DNA from: Endozoicomonas sp. 4G | GTDB lineage: Bacteria; Pseudomonadota; Gammaproteobacteria; Pseudomonadales; Endozoicomonadaceae | Direction of reading: 5' to 3' | NCBI RefSeq assembly: GCF_023822025.1 | Contig: NZ_CP082909.1 | Span: 1,230,001-1,294,000, forward strand | Length of the DNA: 64,000 bases | Shown here: positions 28,758 through 38,476 of the stretch, one piece after another | How the letters are laid out: each line of letters begins with the position of its first letter | Position numbering within the stretch: position 1 is the first letter of the stretch | Translations under genes and position numbers: made by a program | The notes under the pieces: generated by a model | What the model was told of the DNA's origin: nothing | Database searches by the model: none | The model's input: only the letters and a program-made list of their open reading frames with translations

Positions 28758-28991
28758 GCAGGGTCTCTAATCAAGGGTGGAAGAACCAGCAGGAATCCCC
28801 TGCGATCCAGCCGATGTGAGGGTTGTTGGTTGACCGCGAATCTACCGCTGGCCAGTGAGGTTGTCAATTGATGCAGGATGCGGGCTCCTTTCCAGTCTGT
28901 AATCTTCAGGAAAGTTTCAGGCAATGCTCAGCTTTCATAATCAACCCGGTGCTTAACCTCCCAGCCTCCACACATAATAAGGATAAAGTCC

Positions 28992-29708
28992 ATGAAATCG
29001 TCTAACAAAAAGTCACTGTCACCCTTTGTAGTTTTGCCATCAGCATTGGCTTTGGCCTTAATGAGCCATCAGGCAGTCGCTAACGAATCTACCTCTGATG
29101 CGGGCTATTATGGTTCTCTTGGTTTTCTGTCTGCCAATGTTAAGGCAGAAGGTATGGAGAATAGTCTGCGACCTGGCATCGGAAGTTTCGTTGAAGGCGA
29201 TGATAAGGATAAAGCGAATACTTACTCACTGGCTCTGGGATATGACTTTGGTAATAACTGGCGTCTCGAAGGTGAATACACTGCCACTCAGGAAGTGCAT
29301 TTTACCAGTGATTCCAGTACTTTCGCGGGTAGTCTGAATAATCACTATGCGGATGCTCAACGTGTTATGTTCAACGTCTATCGAGATATGGAGATCGGCG
29401 CTGGCTTTTCTGCTTATGCCACGGGCGGGCTGGGTGTCGCGAAAATTGAATCCAGCGGCTGGCAGGGTGTTCCATCACGCCAATATCATAACAACACAGA
29501 CACCAATCTGATTTATGCAGTGGGTGTGGGTGTCGGCTATGAGCCCATCAAAAATGTGAACTTCTCGCTGGGTTATCGCTATGTTGACCTGGGTAAGGTA
29601 GAGAGCGGCATGAATGCTTTTGTAAACTCAAGAGGTCTTCAGGACGAGCAACTGCGTGCCCATCTTTATTCCAGTGAATACTCACTGACTGCCCGTTATT
29701 CATTTTAA
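28992..29708 (+). CDS. Outer-membrane beta-barrel protein (OmpA-like/opacity porin type)
   Basis: A signal peptide (charged start, then FVVLPSALALALMSHQAVA, cleavage after QAVA) is followed by an approximately 205-residue barrel. Alternating strands such as YYGSLGFLSAN, YSLALGYDFGNNWRLEGEY, YATGGLGVA and VGVGVGYEPIKNVNFSLGYR end in SLTARYSF with the terminal Phe needed for BAM recognition. Barrels of this build are 8-stranded. The role (porin, adhesin or surface antigen) cannot be told. It appears monocistronic, with an inverted repeat after the stop. Confidence 0.82.
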   Translation: MKSSNKKSLSPFVVLPSALALALMSHQAVANESTSDAGYYGSLGFLSANVKAEGMENSLRPGIGSFVEGDDKDKANTYSLALGYDFGNNWRLEGEYTATQEVHFTSDSSTFAGSLNNHYADAQRVMFNVYRDMEIGAGFSAYATGGLGVAKIESSGWQGVPSRQYHNNTDTNLIYAVGVGVGYEPIKNVNFSLGYRYVDLGKVESGMNAFVNSRGLQDEQLRAHLYSSEYSLTARYSF

Positions 29709-29723
29709 AGGGATGATTGTCGT

Positions 29724-29759
29724 ATAACCAGGGAAAGCTAAGGCGTATTCCCTGGTTAT
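29724..29759 (+). terminator. 12-bp inverted repeat between convergent genes
   Basis: ATAACCAGGGAA (29724-29735) is the exact complement of TTCCCTGGTTAT (29748-29759). No T run follows on either strand, so its function as a terminator for the barrel gene and dusC is possible but unproven. Confidence 0.5.
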
Positions 29760-29775
29760 GAGCAGTCTGGGCGCC

Positions 29776-30762
29776 TCAGGAAGCCGACTGGATTATATGC
29801 GACAGTGTTTGCAGACAAGTCTCCCGCTTTACTTTTTCAAACAGTTTGCGGGCGTTGTCAGAACTTTTGCTCATCATGCTCAGCCACTGTTTCAGTCTGC
29901 CATCCAGATAGCGCCTGGGGTTGTTGATGAAATAAGGGTGTTCCTGCTCCGGGTGTGCCGGGGCAGAGACCACTTTTTCGGTAAACCTCTGGATCAGTAA
30001 CAGAGAGCGGGTCCAGCGTTCTTCCTGACACGGGTTGTGTTGACTGGCGACAATGGCCGCAGGCAGATCCGGATCACGCAGAATACCCCGGCCAATCATA
30101 ATGTCCTGACAGCCAGACACTTCCCGGCAGCGTTGCGCATCCTCGATTTTGAAGATATCACCATTCGCCACCAGCGGAATGGACAGTGCTTCTCGCAGCT
30201 GAACCAATTCCTGCCAGTGGGCAGGGGGTTTATAACCCTGAAGTTTGGTTCTGGCATGAACCGCCAGAGAGTTTGCGCCAGCACTTTCTATGGCCCGGGC
30301 ATTTTCCAGGGCAAGGTCGCTATCCAGATAGCCCAGTCTCATTTTGGCGGTGACGGGCACTTGCGCAGGAACCGCGTTGCGCACCGCTGAAACAATCTCA
30401 TAAATAAGTTCGGGTTCTTTCAGGAGGACTGCGCCTCCTTTATGGCGATTCACGGTTTTAGCAGGACATCCAAAGTTCAAATCCACCCCCAGTGCCCCAA
30501 GCCGGGCAGCTTTGGCGGCATTGTAGGCCATCATCTGCGGATTATTGCCAAGAAACTGAATATGAACAGGTGTTCCGCTTCGGGTGCGACAGCCGTGCTT
30601 GAGTTCCGGGCAGATCCGGTGAAAGGTTTGTGTCGGCAACCGGGTGTCCGTGATACGGATAAATTCTGTTACACACAGGTCAATGCCGCCAGCCTCAGTC
30701 AGCAGTTCCCGCAGCAGGTAATCAACGACACCTTCCATGGGGGCCAGGGTTATAGTGCTCAT
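29776..30762 (-). CDS. dusC: tRNA-dihydrouridine(16) synthase DusC
   Basis: This FMN enzyme reduces uridine 16 in the tRNA D-loop. Family motifs are LAPMEGVVD at the N-terminus, DLNFGCPAKTVNRHKGG with the catalytic Cys99, VTAKMRLGY, LAVHARTKLQGYKPPAHW, VANGDIF, and MIGRGILRDP. The length (328) and the HARTKLQGYKPPAHW form point to DusC rather than DusA or DusB. The start ATG 30762 is at the usual N-terminal distance from the first motif. It stands alone. Confidence 0.9.
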   Translation of the reverse strand: MSTITLAPMEGVVDYLLRELLTEAGGIDLCVTEFIRITDTRLPTQTFHRICPELKHGCRTRSGTPVHIQFLGNNPQMMAYNAAKAARLGALGVDLNFGCPAKTVNRHKGGAVLLKEPELIYEIVSAVRNAVPAQVPVTAKMRLGYLDSDLALENARAIESAGANSLAVHARTKLQGYKPPAHWQELVQLREALSIPLVANGDIFKIEDAQRCREVSGCQDIMIGRGILRDPDLPAAIVASQHNPCQEERWTRSLLLIQRFTEKVVSAPAHPEQEHPYFINNPRRYLDGRLKQWLSMMSKSSDNARKLFEKVKRETCLQTLSHIIQSAS

Positions 30763-30928
30763 GGATGAAAAGGATATGGCTCTTGGGCAAACGCAGTAAT
30801 CTAACAGAAATCCCTGGTTTTTGCTTTACTTTCGATTTTTTCAGTAAGTTGCAGGGAGATGATTTGACAGCAATCGCTTAAGCAGTTAAATATCCCAGTC
30901 ATCTTTTGTCTGGATTGGAATATTCTCA

Positions 30929-31387
30929 ATGAAATATAAAACACATGTCGTACCCGTCAAAAAGAACATAGCACTGGTGGCTCACGACAAAAAGAAGGAA
31001 GAGCTGGTGGAGTGGGCTCTGCGTCATCGTGATGAGCTGGCCAATCATCAGTTGTATGCCACTGGCACCACCGGTGGCCTTCTGGAAAAGACGCTGTCTC
31101 TGCCCATTAAAAAGTTTATCAGTGGCCCTTTGGGTGGCGATCAGCAGGTTGGTGCCTTGATCTCTGAAAGCAAGCTGGATCTGTTGGTATTTTTCTGGGA
31201 TCCCTTTGAGTCCCAGCCCCATGATCCAGACGTGAAAGCGTTGCTGAGAATTGCCGCGGTCTGGAATATCCCGGTGGCCTGTAACCAAAGCTCTGCTGAG
31301 TTTATGTTTTCTTCAGACATGATGGGCCAGAGTCACGAAAGAAAGATTCCGGATTATGAGCGCTATCTGAAGTCCAGGTCTTTTTAA
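30929..31387 (+). CDS. mgsA: Methylglyoxal synthase MgsA
   Basis: The enzyme converts dihydroxyacetone phosphate to methylglyoxal and phosphate, a glycolytic overflow bypass. [17 protein letters not shown] begins the domain, [12 protein letters not shown] and [13 protein letters not shown] hold phosphate-binding residues and the catalytic Asp, and [20 protein letters not shown] is diagnostic. The 152 residues agree with the E. coli enzyme. It stands alone, with a hairpin downstream. Confidence 0.96.
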   Translation: MKYKTHVVPVKKNIALVAHDKKKEELVEWALRHRDELANHQLYATGTTGGLLEKTLSLPIKKFISGPLGGDQQVGALISESKLDLLVFFWDPFESQPHDPDVKALLRIAAVWNIPVACNQSSAEFMFSSDMMGQSHERKIPDYERYLKSRSF

Positions 31388-31449
31388 CGATTTGCCAACG
31401 GCTGACAATGACTGTTTTGGCTGATGGTTCCGAAAAAGAACCCACGAAA

Positions 31450-31478
31450 AATTGCCCGTAAAAACACTACGGGCAATT
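31450..31478 (-). terminator. Hairpin terminator between mgsA and a convergent gene
   Basis: AATTGCCCGTA (31450-31460) pairs with TACGGGCAATT (31468-31478). A run of A (GAAAA) at the left side reads as a U run on the minus strand, so it best fits the minus-strand gene, though it may work both ways. Confidence 0.75.
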
Positions 31479-31513
31479 AATTCATGATGTGATTCCGGGA
31501 AGCTGACGATCCT

Positions 31514-31909
31514 TTATAAGCTGGTCGGATCCAGACTTTCATTGGTGACAGTCGGCTCGTAGTGGCGACGTTTTTTGTAAGTCACCTTGGGCGAGCATGA
31601 AGTCTTTTGCTCTTCAATGAGACCTTGGCACTCAATAGGTTTCTGAGGCGTTGTTCTGATTGCGTAATTTTGATGTCGAGTTAGAGGTTGCCTGACCGGC
31701 TCCGGCTGGAAACTCAGTTCATCATTGTTGAAATGATCGCTCTCGCTGGTCGGCAAGTCTTGATCCTGACCCTCCGATTCCTGCATATTCAACCGCATTC
31801 TATAAGGGTGTCCATAGCCTCTTCTTCTGCGGGGCTTATGTGACTTTGGCTCAGGTGGTTTTAAGCCGGTAAATTGTTCGTAAACAGTGGCGTAAATATA
31901 TTTGCTCAC
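31514..31909 (-). CDS. Hypothetical protein, 131 residues
   Basis: No family was recognised. The frame is open from TTG 31921, but the ribosome site GGAGG sits inside that stretch, so GTG at 31909 is the likely start (VSKYIYATVYEQF). The product is polar, with an Arg/Lys/Pro-rich segment (PKSHKPRRRRGYGH), an acidic middle and many Gln and Pro. No membrane helix or signal is seen. The low-complexity build suggests a disordered protein. It is convergent with mgsA and upstream of the long pfl leader. Confidence 0.55.
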   Translation of the reverse strand: MSKYIYATVYEQFTGLKPPEPKSHKPRRRRGYGHPYRMRLNMQESEGQDQDLPTSESDHFNNDELSFQPEPVRQPLTRHQNYAIRTTPQKPIECQGLIEEQKTSCSPKVTYKKRRHYEPTVTNESLDPTSL

Positions 31910-32805
31910 TACTACCTCCAAAGGAGATTTATCCCAGAAAATTAGATTGTTTATTAGTGATACGATGGTATTAAATCTCCATTAATGCATGAATAGGTAA
32001 CAGTACCTAAATGAAAAGACGTTACCTGAGAACCTGACGAACCCAAGACTGTCCGACGATTAAATCCGACAGGCTCCCAGGGGGCAGGCTAAAAACGGAG
32101 TGTTGGGTCGGTTACTTAACGACACATTAACAACTTATGGCCATTATGTATGACCAGGGCTGGTGTGAAGTTTCTTCAGCGGCGCGCTAATGTTTGGAGG
32201 CAATGATAGCAGTCGAACATTTTTAAGGTTGTTTATTTAAATAATATTTTTGAATTTTGAGAAAATGTTAATAACTAATTAATTAAATTGGACTTAATAA
32301 AAGTCTATTTGCAAATATTATCCGTTTTAAAGTTGATTTTATTATATGCCCATTGTCGTAATGCCTCAGTCAGTTTCAAATAAGTACTCAGGTGTTCATG
32401 ACTTTTTCGTTAATCGGGGGTATTACTGTCTCCTGGTTAGGCTCGTCTCTGTGCAGGGTGTGCTATCATATCGACCATTCAGTTTATAATCGTCGTATAA
32501 ATGGTTCGCGAATAGCTGTTTTAATAAGTATTTGGCACAGTGGTGGAAAGTAATTAGTTAATATATTCTGTAACTCAACAAACGACAGTTTTTATCGGAC
32601 GGAAAGGTAGTCCGCTGACACCGCTATGCGAGATATCTGTATTGTAACAAGTGGCAGATATCATTTTTTGACATAGCTCAACACAAATACACATTTCCTT
32701 TCTGTTTGGTTAGATACTTAATTTTTTGCCATAAAAATGCGCCGTGGAAGTGACCGGTCTGTTTTTATGGTTATACAGATTTTCCAACAGCAGGAGCTGC
32801 GATCA
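31910..32805 (+). other. Long AT-rich intergenic region upstream of pflB
   Basis: Nearly 900 bp have no supported gene. It holds TATAAT at 32485, a small hairpin CGGAC/GTCCG near 32596-32614, an imperfect palindrome AGGTA/TACCT near 31996, and the candidate FNR site at 32668. The region is richer in AT than its neighbours, as expected for the promoter region of an oxygen-regulated gene. focA, which precedes pflB in E. coli, is not present. Confidence 0.5.
32668..32681 (+). promoter_or_regulatory. Candidate FNR binding site upstream of pflB
   Basis: TTGACATAGCTCAA fits the FNR half-site pattern TTGA-N6-TCAA. The full consensus is TTGATNNNNATCAA; the inner bases differ. A -10-like TAGATA or GATACT at 32711-32718 follows, somewhat farther than in a typical class II promoter. 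It is consistent with anaerobic induction of pflB but is inference. Confidence 0.5.
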
Positions 32806-35088
32806 ATGAGCACTCAAGCCAAAGAACTACCAGCAGGATGGGCAGGATTTGCCCAAGGTGAATGGACCGAAAATATCAATGTTCGGGATTTTATCCAGAA
32901 AAACTATACCCCTTATGAAGGGGGTGACGACTTCCTTGCCGATGTCACCGAAGCTACCCGTCGTCTCTGGGACGATGTTATGGAGGGTATCAAGGAAGAA
33001 AACCGCACCCACGCCCCGATTGATTTTGATCACGATCTGCCTTCCACCATTACCTCACACAAAGCCGGGTATATTCAGAAAGATCTGGAAAAGATTGTCG
33101 GTCTTCAGACTGACAAGCCTCTGAAGCGGGGTATGATTGCCAATGGTGGTATCCGCATGGTGGAAACTTCCTGTGAAGTCTACGGGAAGAAGCTGGATCC
33201 CATGGTGAAGAAGATCTTCACTGAGTACCGCAAAACCCATAATGCCGGTGTCTTTGATATTTACACGCCTTCTATTCGTAACTGTCGTAAGTCCGGTGTG
33301 ATTACCGGTCTGCCAGACGCCTATGGTCGTGGACGTATTATCGGTGACTACCGTCGTATTGCTCTGTACGGCATTGATCGTCTAGTTGCAGACAAGAAAG
33401 TACAGCATGGCCAGCTGGATTCTGCGCTGGAGTCTGGCGAAAACCTGGAGCAGACTATCCGACTGCGTGAAGAGATCATGGAACAGATCCGTGCCCTGAT
33501 GCAGATAAAAGAGATGGCGGCCAGTTATGGTTGCGATATCAGTCAACCTGCTGTCTCTGCTCAGGAAGCGGTTCAGTGGACTTACTTTGCTTACTTGGCG
33601 GCGGTTAAATCCCAGAACGGTGCAGCCATGTCTCTGGGTCGTACAGCGACTTTCCTGGACGTTTATATCCAGCGTGACCTGGAAGCGGGCAAAATCACGG
33701 AAGTGGATGCCCAGGAACTGATCGACCATTTCGTCATGAAACTGCGTATGGTTCGTTTTCTGCGTACCCCTGAGTACGACGAACTGTTCTCCGGCGATCC
33801 TATCTGGGCGACAGAGTCCATCGGTGGTATGAGCCTGGATGGTCGTACGCTGGTGACTAAAAACAGCTTCCGTTTCCTGCATACCCTTTACACCATGGGC
33901 CCCTCACCAGAGCCTAATATTACCGTGCTCTGGTCCGAGGCTCTGCCACAGGGCTTTAAAGAATTCTGTGCCAAGGTATCCATTGATACCAGCTCCATTC
34001 AATACGAGAATGACGATCTGATGCGTCCGGACATGGACAGTGATGATTACGCCATTGCCTGCTGTGTATCGCCTATGATTGTCGGTAAGCAGATGCAGTT
34101 CTTTGGTGCCCGTGCCAACCTGGCCAAAACACTGTTGTACTCCATCAACGGTGGTGTCGATGAAAAACTGAAGATTCAGGTTGGTCCCAAGGTAGCTCCA
34201 ATCACAGATGAGGTGCTGGATTTCGATACGGTTTATGCCAGCATGGATCGTCTGATGGATTGGTTGGCGACTCAGTACGTAGCAGCACTGAATGCCATCC
34301 ATTACATGCATGATAAGTATTCCTATGAAGCCTCCCTAATGGCTCTTCATGACCGCGATATTGTGCGTAACATGGCGACTGGTATTGCTGGCCTGTCCGT
34401 TGCTGCGGACTCTTTGTCGGCGATCAAGTACGCTAAAGTGAAACCGGTTCGTGACGAAGATGGTATTGCCGTAGACTTTGAAATCGAAGGCGACTATCCG
34501 AAGTTTGGTAACAACGAAGAGCGTGTCGATGCGATTGCCTGTGAGCTGGTAGAGACCTTTATGAAAAAGGTGGCATCACACAAAATTTACCGTGATGCGA
34601 TCCCAACCCAGTCTATCCTGACTATTACCTCTAACGTGGTTTATGGTAAGAAGACCGGTAATACGCCAGATGGTCGTCGTGCAGGCCAACCATTTGGTCC
34701 GGGCGCTAATCCAATGCATGGTCGTGATACCAGTGGTGCGGTAGCGTCACTAAGCTCTGTGGCTAAACTGCCATTCTCTTATGCGAAAGACGGTATTTCC
34801 TATACCTTTTCTATTGTGCCAAAAGCACTGGGTAAGGATGAACTCGGTCGTCGTCGCAATCTGGTGGGTCTGATGGATGGTTACTTCCATCATGAGGTTG
34901 AGCGGGAAGGTGGTCAGCACCTGAACGTGAATGTTATGAACCGTGAGATGCTGGAAGATGCTGTGGAAAATCCAGACAAGTATCCTTCACTGACCATTCG
35001 CGTATCCGGCTACGCCGTTCGTTTTAACTCTTTGACCCCCGAGCAACAAAGAGACGTCATTGCTCGAACCTTTACAGCAACTCTGTAA
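32806..35088 (+). CDS. pflB: Pyruvate formate-lyase PflB (formate C-acetyltransferase)
   Basis: This glycyl radical enzyme cleaves pyruvate with CoA to formate and acetyl-CoA under anoxic conditions. The catalytic pair is Cys419-Cys420 in IACCVSPM. The radical site is Gly735 in RVSGYAVRF, near the C-terminus, as in E. coli PflB. The frame opens at 32737, but ATG 32806 ([12 protein letters not shown]) follows AGGAG and gives exactly 760 residues, the E. coli length. A terminator hairpin follows, and the activase gene lies 101 bp downstream. Confidence 0.97.
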   Translation: MSTQAKELPAGWAGFAQGEWTENINVRDFIQKNYTPYEGGDDFLADVTEATRRLWDDVMEGIKEENRTHAPIDFDHDLPSTITSHKAGYIQKDLEKIVGLQTDKPLKRGMIANGGIRMVETSCEVYGKKLDPMVKKIFTEYRKTHNAGVFDIYTPSIRNCRKSGVITGLPDAYGRGRIIGDYRRIALYGIDRLVADKKVQHGQLDSALESGENLEQTIRLREEIMEQIRALMQIKEMAASYGCDISQPAVSAQEAVQWTYFAYLAAVKSQNGAAMSLGRTATFLDVYIQRDLEAGKITEVDAQELIDHFVMKLRMVRFLRTPEYDELFSGDPIWATESIGGMSLDGRTLVTKNSFRFLHTLYTMGPSPEPNITVLWSEALPQGFKEFCAKVSIDTSSIQYENDDLMRPDMDSDDYAIACCVSPMIVGKQMQFFGARANLAKTLLYSINGGVDEKLKIQVGPKVAPITDEVLDFDTVYASMDRLMDWLATQYVAALNAIHYMHDKYSYEASLMALHDRDIVRNMATGIAGLSVAADSLSAIKYAKVKPVRDEDGIAVDFEIEGDYPKFGNNEERVDAIACELVETFMKKVASHKIYRDAIPTQSILTITSNVVYGKKTGNTPDGRRAGQPFGPGANPMHGRDTSGAVASLSSVAKLPFSYAKDGISYTFSIVPKALGKDELGRRRNLVGLMDGYFHHEVEREGGQHLNVNVMNREMLEDAVENPDKYPSLTIRVSGYAVRFNSLTPEQQRDVIARTFTATL

Positions 35089-35110
35089 TTTTTTTGGGTA
35101 TTGAGTGAAG

Positions 35111-35139
35111 GAAGGCCGGCACTATGCCGGCCTTCTTTA
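35111..35139 (+). terminator. Terminator after pflB
   Basis: GAAGGCCGGC (35111-35120) pairs exactly with GCCGGCCTTC (35126-35135), with loop ACTAT and tail TTTAT. It separates pflB from pflA, so pflA may be expressed by read-through or its own promoter. Confidence 0.85.
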
Positions 35140-35189
35140 TGGGATTTTTCCGAGCTTTTGGTATTCGTCTATTTGAGTTGAGGTCAGTT

Positions 35190-35921
35190 ATGGCAATTGG
35201 ACGCGTTCATTCCATGGATTCATTCGGAACCGTCGATGGCCCCGGTATCCGCTATGTGGTCTTTATGCAGGGCTGCCTGATGCGATGCCGCTATTGTCAC
35301 AACCGGGACACCTGGGATCTTCGTGAAGGTGGGGAGCTGAAAAGTCACGAAGAAGTGTTTCGGGAAATCAAAAAAGTTAAAAACTTTCTTTCAGGCGGCG
35401 TGACGGTAACCGGCGGTGAGCCTATTTTGCAGGCTGATTTTGTCGCCGACCTGTTTGCAGAGTGTCGTAAGGAAGGTATTCATACTTGTCTGGATACCAA
35501 TGGTTTTGCCAAGCACATTAACGACGATGTTATACGTCTGTTAAACAATACTGATCTTGTGCTGCTGGATATTAAGCACATGGATGAAGAAATGCATCAT
35601 AAGTTGACCTATGTCACCGGCAGCCATACTCAGCATTTTGCGCACTATCTGGCAGAGATTAACAAGCCGGTCTGGATTCGATATGTCGTCGTCGATGGTT
35701 ATACGATTGACCCACAGTACGCTGGTATGTTGGCTGAGTTTATTGAACCCATGAAGAACGTTGAGAAGGTTGAGATACTGCCTTACCACAGTCTGGGGGT
35801 GCATAAATGGAACTTATTAAACGACACTTATGAGTTGGAAAAGGTAACTCCTCCTACTCAGGAGCAGCTTGAACGGATCCGGGATGAGTTTACTTCGAGA
35901 GGGATTGTGGCGGCCTATTAA
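35190..35921 (+). CDS. pflA: Pyruvate formate-lyase-activating enzyme PflA
   Basis: This radical SAM enzyme installs the glycyl radical on PflB. The [4Fe-4S] motif CxxxCxxC is Cys29, Cys33 and Cys36 in GCLMRCRYCHNR. SGGVTVTGGEPILQ and LDTNGF are conserved SAM-binding parts. The frame is open from 35124, but that start lies in the pflB terminator; ATG 35190 follows GAGG and gives 243 residues, as in E. coli (246). Confidence 0.95.
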   Translation: MAIGRVHSMDSFGTVDGPGIRYVVFMQGCLMRCRYCHNRDTWDLREGGELKSHEEVFREIKKVKNFLSGGVTVTGGEPILQADFVADLFAECRKEGIHTCLDTNGFAKHINDDVIRLLNNTDLVLLDIKHMDEEMHHKLTYVTGSHTQHFAHYLAEINKPVWIRYVVVDGYTIDPQYAGMLAEFIEPMKNVEKVEILPYHSLGVHKWNLLNDTYELEKVTPPTQEQLERIRDEFTSRGIVAAY

Positions 35922-35941
35922 GAAAGGAAGTTGAGCTGGCA

Positions 35942-35969
35942 ATGGCCTTGCCGACAAGGGCAAGGCCAT
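35942..35969. terminator. Hairpin between pflA and guaC
   Basis: ATGGCCTTGCC (35942-35952) pairs with GGCAAGGCCAT (35959-35969). The 11-bp stem has no T run but sits midway between convergent genes. Confidence 0.6.
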
Positions 35970-35980
35970 GGAATCAGGTG

Positions 35981-37018
35981 TTAGTTAAATAACCTGTTTT
36001 CCTGTTCCTGAACGAGAATAAAAGTAGTTCGCTTGGTCAGCTCTTTCAGGGTTGCCGCGCCTACGTAGGTGCAGGTGGAGCGAACGCCGCCGAGAATGTC
36101 CTGCACAGTGCCTTCGACAGGGCCGCGATAAGGAATCTTAACGGTTTTGCCTTCAGGAGCACGGTAATTAGCCACTCCGCCAGAGTGCTTGTCCATAGCT
36201 GTTTCAGAACTCATTCCGTAGAACAGTTTGAATTTCTCGCCGTCTTCTTCCACTTCTTCGCCAGCGGATTCGTCGTGACCGGCAAACATGCCGCCAATCA
36301 TGACAAAGTCGGCACCACCGCCAAAGGCTTTGGCAACGTCGCCTGCACAGGTGCAGCCACCGTCAGAGATAATCTGACCACCAACACCGTGAGCGGCGTC
36401 AGCGCATTCGATGGTAGCAGACAGCTGTGGGTAGCCAACACCGGTTTTCACACGGGTGGTACATACGGAACCGGGTCCGATGCCTACCTTAACGATGTCA
36501 GCACCTTTCAGAATCAGTTCTTCAACCATTTCACCGGTGACGACGTTACCGGCAATAATGACCTTATTGGGGTGATGCTTACGAACTTTGGCAACATATC
36601 GAACAAAGTGTTCGGAGTAGCCATTGGCAACATCAATGCAAATAAAACGCAGGTTGTCGCTTAGTGCCAGGATGTCGTTGAGTTTGGTGAAGTCAGCATC
36701 AGATGTGCCGCTGCTCACCATGACATGGTTTTCAATGCCAGCAGGTGCGTTGTCCAGGAATGCCCGCCATTCTTCGATGGTGTAGTGTTTGTGCACGGCG
36801 GTCAGCATCTTGTGCTCGGCCAGTGCCAGGGCAATAGAGAAAGTGCCTACGGTGTCCATATTGGCAGCAATGACAGGGACGCCAGTCCACTCCTGACTGG
36901 TGTGAATAAATTTGAAGGTACGTTCCAGGCTGACCTGGGACCGGCTCTTCAGGGTTGAACGCTTGGGTCTGAACAGAACATCTTTAAAACCCAGCTTGAT
37001 ATCAGCTTCAACACGCAT
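35981..37018 (-). CDS. guaC: GMP reductase GuaC
   Basis: The enzyme reduces GMP to IMP with NADPH in purine salvage. IMPDH/GMPR family motifs include [20 protein letters not shown] (residues 48-67), [10 protein letters not shown], and [17 protein letters not shown] with the catalytic Cys186. The absence of the CBS insert and the 345-residue length distinguish GMP reductase from IMP dehydrogenase. The start ATG 37018 is followed by [20 protein letters not shown], the usual N-terminus. Tandem 18-bp repeats lie just upstream. Confidence 0.96.
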   Translation of the reverse strand: MRVEADIKLGFKDVLFRPKRSTLKSRSQVSLERTFKFIHTSQEWTGVPVIAANMDTVGTFSIALALAEHKMLTAVHKHYTIEEWRAFLDNAPAGIENHVMVSSGTSDADFTKLNDILALSDNLRFICIDVANGYSEHFVRYVAKVRKHHPNKVIIAGNVVTGEMVEELILKGADIVKVGIGPGSVCTTRVKTGVGYPQLSATIECADAAHGVGGQIISDGGCTCAGDVAKAFGGGADFVMIGGMFAGHDESAGEEVEEDGEKFKLFYGMSSETAMDKHSGGVANYRAPEGKTVKIPYRGPVEGTVQDILGGVRSTCTYVGAATLKELTKRTTFILVQEQENRLFN

Positions 37019-37035
37019 AACTTTCCCGTTAGACC

Positions 37036-37071
37036 TTTTTACAGGTTAAAGACTTTTTACAGGTTAAAGAC
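37036..37071 (-). repeat. Two exact 18-bp tandem repeats upstream of guaC
   Basis: TTTTTACAGGTTAAAGAC occurs twice without a gap and a degenerate third copy follows (37072-37090, TTTTCAGATTAAGGAC). The array begins 18 bp before the guaC start and so lies in its leader or promoter. Confidence 0.85.
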
Positions 37072-37306
37072 TAGTTTTCAGATTAAGGACTTAGTCTTCG
37101 ACAGGTGGATGACAAGGGAAGTGTACAAGCGGCAGGATTTTGGAGGCTCCTATAAGAGACCGGTGACCCGGAAAGCGCACGCACTTTCTATGCCTATACC
37201 GGGCGATTATACAAAAACAGATATTGAGGTCAAAGGTGGGTTTTCCGAAGCGTGTTTTCAGGTGGGGTGTTCCCTCGCAGATCGAGGGAACGAGTTGCCG
37301 GGGAGG

Positions 37307-37930
37307 CTAATCAATCAAATCCTGAATCTTGGTTTTAATCAGGTCAATAGCAATCCTGTTCTTGCCCCCGTGGGGAATGATCAGGTCGGCGTGCTGGCGG
37401 GCAGGCTCAATAAATTGCAGGAACATGGGGCGTACTGTTTCCAGATATTGCCTGATGACCGAATCCACATCACGGCCTCGTTCGACAATATCCCGCTTCA
37501 GTCGTCTGATCAGGCAGATGTCCAGTGGCGTGTCCATATAGAAACGAAGGTCAAAGGTCTCCCGGACCTGCGGACAAGTAAACAACAGAATGCCTTCAAT
37601 CAAAATAACCCGGGCAGGTAGAACCCTGCGGGTCTCCTGTTTACGGTTATGCACGGTGTAATCGTACAGTGGCACATCCACCGTCTGACCTTCTTTCAAC
37701 TGCTGCATGTGCGCCAGCATCAGGTCATGATCCATAGAATCGGGATGGTCATAGTTTGTCTGAACCCTTTGCTTCATGGTCATGTGCGTCTGATCTTTGT
37801 AGTAAGAATCTTCAGAGATGACGCACACATGCTGGGACTGAAGCTCTTCGACCAGTGTATTGGCCAGCAGGCTTTTACCGGAAGCGGAGGCACCGGCAAT
37901 GCCCACCAGGATAGTTTTTTGTTTCAGCAT
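37307..37930 (-). CDS. udk: Uridine kinase Udk
   Basis: The enzyme phosphorylates uridine and cytidine in pyrimidine salvage. The P-loop GIAGASASGKS is at residues 10-20. Next come the base-contact region DSYYKDQTHM and YDHPDSMDHDLM, LIEGILLF, and the lid region RRLKRDIVERGRD. The 207 residues match the family. The gene is followed in the same direction after 10 bp downstream of the yciA-like stop, so yciA and udk may be one transcription unit. Confidence 0.95.
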   Translation of the reverse strand: MLKQKTILVGIAGASASGKSLLANTLVEELQSQHVCVISEDSYYKDQTHMTMKQRVQTNYDHPDSMDHDLMLAHMQQLKEGQTVDVPLYDYTVHNRKQETRRVLPARVILIEGILLFTCPQVRETFDLRFYMDTPLDICLIRRLKRDIVERGRDVDSVIRQYLETVRPMFLQFIEPARQHADLIIPHGGKNRIAIDLIKTKIQDLID

Positions 37931-37940
37931 TTATACTCCA

Positions 37941-38324
37941 TTACCGGTCTCTATCGACAGGTTGAGGGCGACCCTGTTCATCAATGGCCACAAAGGTGAA
38001 GATGCCTTCCGTCACTTTAATACGTTGCTGATGACAAGGCATTTTCGTGATCCAGACTTCCAGTCTGATTCGCATAGAGGTGGTGCCAACGCGAAGAATT
38101 TCGGCATAACAACAGACGACATCACCAACTTGCACCGGCTGGTGAAAGGACATGGATTCAATGGCGACCGTCGAAATCCGGCTGAAACTTCTCTGCTTGG
38201 CAGCAATACCACCGGCAATATCCATTTGTGACAATAGCCAGCCACCGAAAATATCACCGTTAGGATTGGTGTCTGCGGGCATGGCGAGCGTTCTGAGCAT
38301 CAGCTCGCCTCGTGGCTCGAGCAT
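37941..38324 (-). CDS. yciA: Acyl-CoA thioesterase, YciA type
   Basis: This hot-dog fold thioesterase hydrolyses acyl-CoA esters. GELMLRTLAMPADTNPNGD (residues 5-23) and IFGGWLLSQMDIAGG match YciA closely; the Asp after the helix is the catalytic residue of the family. FHQPVQVGDVVCCYAE and TTSMRIRLEVWI follow. The frame is open to 38363, but the ATG at 38324 has GGAG eight bases upstream and starts at the usual place. The length is 127 residues, close to YciA (132). It overlaps no neighbour and precedes udk. Confidence 0.9.
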   Translation of the reverse strand: MLEPRGELMLRTLAMPADTNPNGDIFGGWLLSQMDIAGGIAAKQRSFSRISTVAIESMSFHQPVQVGDVVCCYAEILRVGTTSMRIRLEVWITKMPCHQQRIKVTEGIFTFVAIDEQGRPQPVDRDR

Positions 38325-38476
38325 GAGGGGATCTCCAGTGAGCACGAAAAAAATCTGGCGCAAATCCTAAAAGCCTTGGTCGGCCATGTAAACAATAAGT
38401 CGCACATTTTATGACGTTTTCCCTTGAATAGAATATTATTCTGCCCCGTGATGTTTTTGATTGATATAAGGATGCT

